From contig JBPCJY010000068.1 in assembly GCA_051004815.1 (NCBI GenBank), positions 1 through 37,639 of the forward strand: 37,639 nucleotides of DNA, written 5' to 3'. The position numbers were made by a program, and so were the translations under genes. Shown here piece after piece: positions 31,234-37,639 of the stretch (position 1 is the first letter of the stretch; every line of letters starts with the position of its first letter). The notes beneath the pieces were generated by a model. That model was not told the origin of the DNA. It ran no database searches and saw only the letters and a program-made list of their open reading frames with translations. Origin of the DNA: JBBQXY01 sp051004815. GTDB taxonomy: Bacteria; Chloroflexota; Ktedonobacteria; Ktedonobacterales; Ktedonobacteraceae.

Positions 31234-31539
31234 CTACATTTTTCTCTTGTGATTTCCTTTGCCCTTTCCCTGTTTCGCACTTTGTGGTTGCTTATCGCGT
31301 GTCAGAAAGGCGTTAGCATCCTCTTCATGTCCGTGCGTCATTAACCATGAACGCGCTTGTTCATGGAAGTCGCGTAGTGTAGGGCTGCCCGCGATCATCA
31401 TCCACATCGCAAAATTTGGGTCTGTCGGTTGGCCAGGAGACCATTGTTTCTCGGCTATAAGAAAAGTAGATACCTGCTCCACATCCCGTGTGCGCAGTAC
31501 GGCATCTAATCGTTGCCGGAAGTTGGCATAATCGGTCAT
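31234..31539 (-). CDS. Hypothetical protein, 101 residues, upstream of VIT transporter
   Basis: Not recognised. The N-terminal 80 residues look like a compact helical domain with conserved-looking aromatic residues (F-R-Q-R-L-D-A-V-L near 7-15; W-S-P-G-Q-P-T-D-P-N-F-A-M-W-M near 33-47). The last 20 residues are Lys/Gly/Gln-rich and probably disordered or nucleic-acid-contacting. GGGGAAG precedes the ATG. Close spacing with the transporter gene suggests co-transcription. Confidence 0.65.
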   Translation of the reverse strand: MTDYANFRQRLDAVLRTRDVEQVSTFLIAEKQWSPGQPTDPNFAMWMMIAGSPTLRDFHEQARSWLMTHGHEEDANAFLTRDKQPQSAKQGKGKGNHKRKM

Positions 31540-31571
31540 AGGTCACTTCCCCTATCCTTCGTATCAAAATA

Positions 31572-32153
31572 CTATGGGTGTATTTTCTGGTTATTTGCTA
31601 ACATTTCGATAAACTTAACTATGCGAGCGGAGCGGGTGGCGGGTTTTTTAGCGGTCTGGATTCTAAAAAGGATGGCGTAGCGATTTGCGCTATCCAATGA
31701 GCTGAAGAAATCTTTAGCCTGCTGGTTTTTGTCCAGTTCACTTTGAAAATCAGGGGGGATGGTTATCTTGCTCTGTGATTCATAGGCTACATCCCAGCGG
31801 CCATCGGTTTTAGCTAGCTCCACTTGCCGTATCCCCGCAGGCTGCATTCGGCCTTCGGCAATAAGTGCCATGGCTTTATTGCAATTCACTTTTGACCATA
31901 TGCTCTTTGGGCGGCGCGGCGTGAATTTTTGTAACCAGTACGTGTCGTCAAAAGAAGCTTTCTGTCCGTCGATCCAGCCATAGCACAAGGCACCGTCTAA
32001 TGCTTCCGCATAATTTATAGAGGGTATGCCTGTTTCTTTTTTGGCTAGTTTGAGCCAAACGCCCTCTGCATCAGTATGGTGTTCTGCGAGCCATCTTTCC
32101 CAGTCTTGCTGGGTCTCAAATGCCTCAATTGGGAGGTTATCTGCTTTTTTCAT
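31572..32153 (-). CDS. YdeI/OmpD-associated family protein
   Basis: A 193-residue protein of the YdeI/OmpD-associated group (DUF1801-linked, also seen as bacteriocin-protection proteins). The central W-x-K-L-A-K-K-x(2)-G and Y-A-E-A-L-D-G-A-L-C-Y-G-W-I-D-G-Q motifs and the R-R-P-K-S-I-W-S-K-V-N segment are characteristic. The C-terminal A-K-K-P-A-T-R-x-A-R-I-x-K-F-I-E-M-L helix completes the fold. The molecular role is not well defined. I choose ATG 32153: a TATAAT box lies six bases before it and no Shine-Dalgarno site is present, so the message may be leaderless. ATG 32168 would lie upstream of that box. Confidence 0.8.
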   Translation of the reverse strand: MKKADNLPIEAFETQQDWERWLAEHHTDAEGVWLKLAKKETGIPSINYAEALDGALCYGWIDGQKASFDDTYWLQKFTPRRPKSIWSKVNCNKAMALIAEGRMQPAGIRQVELAKTDGRWDVAYESQSKITIPPDFQSELDKNQQAKDFFSSLDSANRYAILFRIQTAKKPATRSARIVKFIEMLANNQKIHP

Positions 32154-32159
32154 AGGAGC

Positions 32160-32165
32160 ATTATA
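32160..32165 (-). promoter_or_regulatory. TATAAT box placing transcription start at the ATG
   Basis: A perfect TATAAT on the minus strand ends six bases before the start codon at 32153, so transcription should begin at or very near the A of the ATG. The -35 is not clear. Confidence 0.45.
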
Positions 32166-32193
32166 CAAAATTTGGGTGCTTTGCTGCTAATCT

Positions 32194-32220
32194 TTGCAAC
32201 AAGCATTGATAACGTATAAT
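32194..32220 (+). promoter_or_regulatory. Candidate promoter for the DUF4388 gene
   Basis: TTGCAA (32194-32199) and TATAAT (32215-32220) with a 15-bp spacer. The -10 is perfect; the spacer is short. The leader to the TTG start would be about 157 nt. Confidence 0.45.
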
Positions 32221-32383
32221 GGTGTTGTAGCCACAAGCGGCTTAGACGAAATATAAGTACTAACCTTGTGTACACAGACCTTGACTCTTGTCTCTAAAGT
32301 ACGTACAATTCCAGAAACACAAGACAGGAAATGCGTCACTTATTTGGGGATAACGCCATATATAAGTAAGCATGAGGTAACAA

Positions 32384-33064
32384 TTGCAGAGCGAACGAAT
32401 TTATTCAGCGCCGTCGCTGGTAGACGTAGTCAAGCAACTGCTCATTTATCGCCCCACTGGCGTACTTACTATATGGCGTGCAGCGGCTTCGCGTCGGGAC
32501 GAGGTTAGAATTACGGTGGAACAAGGACGTCCCATCCGCGTTTTCTGGGGAGCGTCCTATATAGAAGAGATAAACGAATCTGTCTTAAAAAGGTTTAACA
32601 GCTGGGGCGAAATCCATTTCTCATTTCAAGCTATTGAAACACGCTTACTACTACCTTCTCCTACGCATCATATGCTGCAACCAGAGCAACCGTTATCAAG
32701 TAGCCTCCCCAACAATTCCAGGCCACAAGATTTCCCGCGGCATGCTACCGTCACTCGTCCACTGCCTACAGTATCACCCCAATCACCCCAGCGAAGTGCC
32801 TTCTCCAACCATGGCTCATCCACGCCTGAGAACACTGAAACCGTGGTAGCCACCTTGACCGCACACGGGCGAGCTTTTCCCCACGCCAACCTTCCGCGTC
32901 ATGAGCGCACCATCTTCCTCCTGATTAATGGACGACGAACAGCCATTGATCTGGCGCAACTGACCAAACGCGCTCTTGACGATGTCTACGTAACGCTTTA
33001 TCGCTTACAGAGCTTGCAACTCGTCACCATCAATACCTTACCAACAGCACAGAATGGGCAATGA
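32384..33064 (+). CDS. DUF4388-type protein with C-terminal winged-helix-like region
   Basis: A 226-residue protein. Residues 5-85 fit the DUF4388/PATAN-like pattern (S-L-V-D-V-V-K-Q-L-L, then G-V-L-T-I-W and the V-E-Q-G-R-P-I strand), found in bacterial signalling proteins. Residues about 90-155 are Ser/Pro-rich and unstructured. Residues 160-215 resemble a helical winged domain (I-D-L-A-Q-L-T-K-R-A-L-D-D-V-Y-V-T-L-Y-R-L). The start is TTG with GAGG six bases upstream; no in-frame ATG comes before the domain. It converges with the Lon-domain gene, leaving 12 bp. Function unknown; a regulatory role is an inference. Confidence 0.7.
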   Translation: MQSERIYSAPSLVDVVKQLLIYRPTGVLTIWRAAASRRDEVRITVEQGRPIRVFWGASYIEEINESVLKRFNSWGEIHFSFQAIETRLLLPSPTHHMLQPEQPLSSSLPNNSRPQDFPRHATVTRPLPTVSPQSPQRSAFSNHGSSTPENTETVVATLTAHGRAFPHANLPRHERTIFLLINGRRTAIDLAQLTKRALDDVYVTLYRLQSLQLVTINTLPTAQNGQ

Positions 33065-33076
33065 TAGGGCGCATCC

Positions 33077-33736
33077 TCAGTTCAACATACTGCGATCATC
33101 GGTGTCAGTTTTCGCCAGTATCTGGCGCATGAAGGGAACTTCGCGGCGCAAAATCACAATCTCTTCCTGTAAACGCTGTACTGTTGAGGTAAGTTCCAAA
33201 AAGTGTTGCTTTTGTTCATCCTGTATATCCAAGAAGTAGGCAATAAAGTGTGAGAGGGCTTGCGGGTCGTTGGGCAAATGTGAGCGTATATCCTTCTCTT
33301 GCTCGTTTGCCGCTTGCAGCAGCATGTCCAGGTACGTACCAAACAAGCTGTAGGCCTTCTGGCCCTCAACGTCCAGCACATGTTTCGGCTCAACGACATC
33401 CTCGTATAGCTCTACCACTCCTGACAAATATGGTTTCAGGTGATGCTTACTGAGGATACGAAATCGCTGCACCCCAATCGCCATGAGGACATAACGCCCA
33501 TCCTCCAATTGACTGAGATTGTGAATCTCCGCCATCGTCCCCACCGGATACGGCTCCTCCTGTAATGGCTGGCTATCTGACCGTGCCAGCACCACACCGA
33601 ACGGCATCTTTTGTTGGACACACTCGGCGATCATTTGCCGATAGCGCGGCTCAAAGATATGCAAAGGCAGCACAACACCAGGAAAAAGCACGACGTTTAA
33701 CGGAAATAAAGGCAACTCAATTGCTGAAGCCGACAT
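33077..33736 (-). CDS. Lon N-terminal (LON substrate-binding) domain protein
   Basis: A 219-residue stand-alone LON_substr_bdg protein. The start L-P-L-F-P-L-N-V-V-L-F-P-G, then L-H-I-F-E-P-R-Y-R-x-M, and G-T-M-A-E-I are the family signature. A helical, coiled-coil-like region follows (150-205). No AAA or protease domain is present, so it is not an active Lon protease; such proteins may bind or present substrates. The ATG at 33736 has AAAGGAG seven bases upstream and lies inside the last codons of the hydantoinase fusion gene (20-bp overlap), which implies coupled translation. Confidence 0.9.
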   Translation of the reverse strand: MSASAIELPLFPLNVVLFPGVVLPLHIFEPRYRQMIAECVQQKMPFGVVLARSDSQPLQEEPYPVGTMAEIHNLSQLEDGRYVLMAIGVQRFRILSKHHLKPYLSGVVELYEDVVEPKHVLDVEGQKAYSLFGTYLDMLLQAANEQEKDIRSHLPNDPQALSHFIAYFLDIQDEQKQHFLELTSTVQRLQEEIVILRREVPFMRQILAKTDTDDRSMLN

Positions 33737-36700
33737 GGTCTTGCTCCTTTGCTAAAAAACCGCCACCACCAGGTGTACAAATAGTGAGCACGTCATCAAC
33801 CTGGACATCAAACGTCGTCTTGCCAGGCAGTTTTGTGACGGTACCCGACCGCTCAAGATAATTTTCACCAGTTGCGCCCGCCTCACCACCGTGCAAGCCA
33901 TACGGCCCACGTATACGACGCTCTGTCAGCAATGTCACCGTGGCGGGGGCAAGAAATTGTAGTTCGCGACACAAGCCATCCCCACCACGATAGCGACCTG
34001 CGCCGCCTGAACCATAGCGCAGAGCGTAACGCCGTACCCGCAGCGGTAGCTCCATCTCAAGAGCCTCGATGGGCGTGTTACGCGTATTGCTCATATGGAC
34101 ATGCACTCCCGATAGCCCGTCAGCACCCGGTCGCGCACCCATACCACCGCCCATGGTTTCATAATACGCAAATACGCTGTCTTGTTCGGCGAGATAGCCA
34201 CCCAGCGTCAGGTTGTTCATCGTTCCTTGCGACGCGGCGGGTATCTTATCGGGTGCAAGTTGGGCTAATGCGCCAAAGAGCGCGTCTACCACACGCTGCG
34301 ATGTCTCGACATTGCCCGCGGCAACCGCGGCAGGCGCATGTGGATTAAGCAAGCTGCCCTCTGGTATGAATGTGGTTACATACTCCAAACAGCCCTGATT
34401 TACTGGCACATGTTCACCCACAAGGCAACGCACTACATAGAACACAGCGGAACGAGTGACCGCTTGCACCGCGTTCACACAGCCCGCACTTTGTGACGCG
34501 CTGCCGGTAAAGTCTATGCTTAATGCGCCATTATGTACGCGCATCCGCACGGTTATCGGCAATGATGCGACGCCCCACCCATCGTCATCCAGGTAATCGG
34601 TAAATGTCACTTCCCGCTCTGGGAGTTGTTGGAAGGCAACCCTGGTAAGTTGCGCGGAATAGGCACATAAGGCGTCGATATGCGCCTGCACGGTGCGCGA
34701 ACCGTAGCGTGCAATAATTTCCTGTAACCGCCGCGTACCAACGCGCCCAGCCGCAATTTGCGCATCCATATCTCCACGCCGTTCCCAAGGAGTACGCACG
34801 TTACGATAAAATAGCTCCAATACCTCTTCATTGACGATGCCACGCTTCGCTAGCTTGAGAGGAGGAATGATAACACCTTCCTGGTAGAGTTCGCGGGACA
34901 TTGGCATCGAGCCAGGCGACATACCGCCGATATCGGCATGATGAGCGCGACTGGCGACAAAACCGAACAGTTCGCCAGCACGTCCATCCGGGTCAGCATC
35001 GATAAAGACTGGAGCCACCAGGGTAATATCCGGCAGATGCGTGCCACCCAGGTACGGATCATTGAGCATGACGATATCGCCCGGCTCGAAGGACGTGAAA
35101 CGCTCGATGGCAGCTTGCACAGAGGCTGGCATTGCTCCCAGGTGAACTGGAATATGCTCGGCCTGGGCTATGATGCGTCCTTGTGCATCAAAGCAGGCAC
35201 ACGAATAGTCTTTGCGCTCCTTGATATTGGGTGAGTACGCTGTTCTCCCTAACGTCACGCCCATCTCCTCCGCGGCAGAGGCAAAGAGATGTTTGAATAT
35301 TTCTAGCGACACAGCGTCAAAAGTTTTTGCGCTTTCTACATTGAATTGCTGCTTGGATGGCTGGGTTGCGACAGCAGCATGGTGATTGGTAGTGGTATCG
35401 TTGGTGGTACTGGATAGTGTAGCGGTGATATTTCCCCAGGCATCGACCACTCCTTCCCAAAGCGGAGGAAGCAGGAACGTGCTATCGCTTTGGACCAGCA
35501 AGGCTGGCCCAATCACCCGATTACCATGCCGTAATTTCGCACGATCATAGAGCTGCGCCATCTGTTCTCCAGCAGCAAAGACCATACTCCGCGTACCAAT
35601 GGCAGCATGTTCTGTTGAGGAGCCGCTATACGGGATGGCTGGCAATTCTGGCTGTACAGGTTGAACAGTCGCTTTGACGCGTACCGCGACAAGCTGTACC
35701 GACTGCTCTGGATGACTATGCCCAAAACGTTGTTCGTGTAATACATGAAATTGCGCCAGGGTATTGGCAAGGCTATCAACCATAGGTGTGGTCAATTCAT
35801 AGGCTTGTCCTCTGTAGCGCAGGTCACAGAAACGATGCAGCACAATATCTCCACCAGATTGAGCCGCTACATTGCTCATCTCATGCTGTAGATCAGCAAA
35901 AGCACGCGTTTCCAGTGGAGCAAACACCGCTTGTAGTCCGTCAGTATCGATAGCTTGTGCATCCAGCATTACCGTCTGCACATAGTCTTTGACGATAGGA
36001 GCCAAAATCATACCCAGGGCGGAAAGAACGCCTGGATAGCGCGGAACAAAGACGGCGGGAATGTGTAGCGACTCGGCCAGTTCACAGGCATGTAAAGGCC
36101 CGGCCCCACCGAACGGAAGCAGCGTAAAGAGGCGCGGGTCATAGCCTTGTTCCAGGGAAACCGTGCGTAAAGCACGCTCCATACTGGCATTCACTACGCG
36201 TATGATACCAAGGGCTGCCTCCTGCACGCTGACATCCATGCGTTGGGCCAGTTCCGCCAACAACGCCCGCGACCGTTCTGGATATAGTGGAAATGTACCG
36301 CCCAGAAAATAAGCCGGGTCGATACGCCCTAAGACAACATTGGCATCGGTAACGGTCAACTGATCCCCTTTGCCATAGCAAGCCGGACCAGGATCAGCTC
36401 CCGCGGACTGAGGGCCAACCGTAAGCGCGTTGCCTGCGTCGAGATGCACGATGGAGCCACCACCGGCTCCGACGGTATGAATGGCCACGGTTGGGACACT
36501 CACAGGGCAACCGGCTACGATAGCCTCGCTCGTTTCTGGGATGACGCCCGGACAGAGTGCGACATCGGTAGAGGTACCACCCATATCGAGTGTAATAAGC
36601 TGACTATGCCCCGCCTGGCGTGCTACGTGATACGCACCAATAACACCGCCAGCCGGGCCACTCAAGACCGTGCGTACAGGCTCTTGCGCCGCCGTGGCCG

Positions 36701-37478
36701 CGGATATACTCCCACCTGAGGATTGCATAATACGCAACGGCCCCTGTATGCGCTCTTGCAAATTAGCGAGGTAGCGTGCCATGAGAGGTTGCACATAGGC
36801 ATTCACCGCTACCGTGCTGGTACGCTCGTATTCACGAAACTGCGGCAATATCTCGCTGGAAAGTGAGAGGTAAAGATGAGGGAAACGCTCACGCAATAAA
36901 GTCGCCAAGGTTTGCTCATGGACAGGATTACGGAAAGCGTAGAGGAGAGAGATGGCAATACTCTCAGGTTCGCACGCGGCAAGTTGTTGTAACAATGCTT
37001 CCCAGTCGTCAGAGGTTGGCGAGCGCAAAATAGTGCCATGGTAGTCGAGGCGTTCAGGAAGCTCCAGGCGGTGTTTTCGCGAAATGAGGGCAGGTGGTCG
37101 CTGTTGCATGAGATCGTAGAGGGCTGGGCGATTTTGCCGACCAATCTCAAGCACATCGGCAAAACCTTCTGTGGTAATGAGTACAGCACGCGCTCCACGC
37201 CGCTCCAAAAGCGCATTGGTCGCAACGGTTGACCCATGAATGACAACATACTTTCCGGTGGTATCCACCGCCTGTATCCCCGTCAACAAGCCTTGTGCGG
37301 GATTTTCCGGCGTGCTGGGCACTTTGTGAACACGTAGCTGCCCCTCTCTACCACCTGTCTCCGCCGACGGCATGAAATAGACAATATCGGTGAAAGTACC
37401 GCCGATATCAACACCAATGATGGCTGGAAGGATTGCTGCTGGCTGGCTCTGCATATATTTCTTCTCAACACCTCTCAT
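33717..37478 (-). CDS. Hydantoinase A/B fusion (5-oxoprolinase-type)
   Basis: A 1253-residue fused HyuA-HyuB protein, the length of ATP-dependent 5-oxoprolinases. The HyuA half (about 18-690) begins with G-V-D-I-G-G-T-F-T-D-I-V, an actin-like ATP-binding fold, and has L-D-M-G-G-T-S-T-D-V and A-G-G-G-S-I near 300-350. The HyuB half starts near 720 (S-L-E-I-F-K-H-L-F) and ends in the Gly-rich T-P-G-G-G-G-F. The family opens 5-oxoproline, hydantoins or related amides with ATP; the substrate is not readable. The ATG at 37478 has AGGA upstream; a second ATG eight codons on (37454) is possible. The 3' end overlaps the Lon-domain gene. Confidence 0.92.
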   Translation of the reverse strand: MRGVEKKYMQSQPAAILPAIIGVDIGGTFTDIVYFMPSAETGGREGQLRVHKVPSTPENPAQGLLTGIQAVDTTGKYVVIHGSTVATNALLERRGARAVLITTEGFADVLEIGRQNRPALYDLMQQRPPALISRKHRLELPERLDYHGTILRSPTSDDWEALLQQLAACEPESIAISLLYAFRNPVHEQTLATLLRERFPHLYLSLSSEILPQFREYERTSTVAVNAYVQPLMARYLANLQERIQGPLRIMQSSGGSISAATAAQEPVRTVLSGPAGGVIGAYHVARQAGHSQLITLDMGGTSTDVALCPGVIPETSEAIVAGCPVSVPTVAIHTVGAGGGSIVHLDAGNALTVGPQSAGADPGPACYGKGDQLTVTDANVVLGRIDPAYFLGGTFPLYPERSRALLAELAQRMDVSVQEAALGIIRVVNASMERALRTVSLEQGYDPRLFTLLPFGGAGPLHACELAESLHIPAVFVPRYPGVLSALGMILAPIVKDYVQTVMLDAQAIDTDGLQAVFAPLETRAFADLQHEMSNVAAQSGGDIVLHRFCDLRYRGQAYELTTPMVDSLANTLAQFHVLHEQRFGHSHPEQSVQLVAVRVKATVQPVQPELPAIPYSGSSTEHAAIGTRSMVFAAGEQMAQLYDRAKLRHGNRVIGPALLVQSDSTFLLPPLWEGVVDAWGNITATLSSTTNDTTTNHHAAVATQPSKQQFNVESAKTFDAVSLEIFKHLFASAAEEMGVTLGRTAYSPNIKERKDYSCACFDAQGRIIAQAEHIPVHLGAMPASVQAAIERFTSFEPGDIVMLNDPYLGGTHLPDITLVAPVFIDADPDGRAGELFGFVASRAHHADIGGMSPGSMPMSRELYQEGVIIPPLKLAKRGIVNEEVLELFYRNVRTPWERRGDMDAQIAAGRVGTRRLQEIIARYGSRTVQAHIDALCAYSAQLTRVAFQQLPEREVTFTDYLDDDGWGVASLPITVRMRVHNGALSIDFTGSASQSAGCVNAVQAVTRSAVFYVVRCLVGEHVPVNQGCLEYVTTFIPEGSLLNPHAPAAVAAGNVETSQRVVDALFGALAQLAPDKIPAASQGTMNNLTLGGYLAEQDSVFAYYETMGGGMGARPGADGLSGVHVHMSNTRNTPIEALEMELPLRVRRYALRYGSGGAGRYRGGDGLCRELQFLAPATVTLLTERRIRGPYGLHGGEAGATGENYLERSGTVTKLPGKTTFDVQVDDVLTICTPGGGGFLAKEQDHVGFSN

Positions 37479-37576
37479 TGTTTATCCTATTTACTCCATA
37501 GGCATAGCTTAACGCTAATAGAGCGTTTCTGACAAGTAAGATGGTAGCGTGCAGATATTTGGAGAGAAGGGCTGTC

Positions 37577-37639
37577 ATGCTGAGCGCAGCGAAGAATCTG
37601 TCTGCTGGCCCACCAGAGATTCTTCGCTGCGCTCAGCAT
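37577..37639. repeat. Second copy of the GAAGAATC palindromic repeat, cut by the window end
   Basis: Arms 37577-37599 and 37617-37639 are perfect inverted repeats of 23 bp around a 17-nt spacer. The arm differs from the MITE copy only at ATGCTGAG versus ATTCTGAG. The right arm reaches the last base, so it may extend further. The rest of 37479-37576 upstream of the hydantoinase gene shows a small palindrome (TAGC-N5-GCTA near 37506-37518) and no gene. Confidence 0.85.

Noticed and set aside
37454..37478. Alternative start of the hydantoinase fusion at the ninth codon
   Set aside because: Both starts have only modest ribosome sites. The conserved domain begins after either, so the first ATG was kept while noting the doubt.

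Overview
The window looks like chromosome from a Ktedonobacteria-type member of the Chloroflexota. This is an inference from gene content: a class I-like PHA synthase operon, paired soluble and membrane pyrophosphatases, an EF-G-2-type GTPase, a CtaG-type oxidase assembly factor, Uma2, DUF4388 and TIR-TPR proteins, moderate GC, and many GTG/TTG starts with strong Shine-Dalgarno sites. No phage structural genes, complete insertion sequence, CRISPR array or rRNA operon is visible.

Layout. 0.1-3.1 kb (minus): a polyhydroxyalkanoate operon, phaC - phaJ-like enoyl-CoA hydratase - acyl-CoA thioesterase. 3.3-6.2 kb: housekeeping and stress genes (YbaK/EbsC deacylase, DsbA-like thioredoxin-fold protein, HdeD-like membrane protein, SAM methyltransferase). 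6.3-10.3 kb: a worn accessory island. It holds a duplicated promoter/start module in front of a truncated AlbA_2 (Schlafen-type) gene, a TIR-TPR gene broken by a one-base frameshift, a tRNA-Leu(CAA), a SLATT/DUF4231-like membrane protein, an orphan hypothetical gene, and an XRE regulator followed by a partial duplicate of itself. These resemble pieces of anti-phage or conflict systems, several of them damaged.

10.4-18.4 kb: aat, ctaG, glycerate kinase, a small conserved-looking protein, a secreted M28 peptidase with PKD domain and membrane anchor, a TauE/SafE exporter, an aldo/keto reductase and a Uma2 protein. 18.5-22.7 kb: a CBS/DRTGG Mn-dependent inorganic pyrophosphatase directly followed by the proton-pumping membrane pyrophosphatase hppA. 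Together they give the cell two ways to spend PPi: heat-releasing soluble hydrolysis that is ligand-regulated, and energy-conserving pumping. 22.8-26.5 kb: a phospholipase D-like lipoprotein, an ABM-family monooxygenase-like protein and NAD-dependent DNA ligase ligA. 26.6-30.5 kb: an archaeal-looking serine hydroxymethyltransferase and an EF-G-like GTPase diverge from a shared intergenic region into which a 155-bp MITE-like element has inserted. 30.5-37.5 kb: a VIT-family metal transporter with a small partner, a YdeI-like protein, a DUF4388 protein, and a large hydantoinase A-B (5-oxoprolinase-type) fusion translationally coupled to a Lon N-terminal-domain protein.

The clearest new structure is the MITE at 27962-28116. 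It has 20-bp terminal inverted repeats (19/20), flush 8-bp target duplications, and an internal 27-bp-armed palindrome whose core recurs at the very end of the window. I did not find a convincing wholly undescribed system; the best candidates are the iterated-repeat/AlbA module and the SLATT/tRNA/XRE island. Function calls rest on reading motifs, without database searches.
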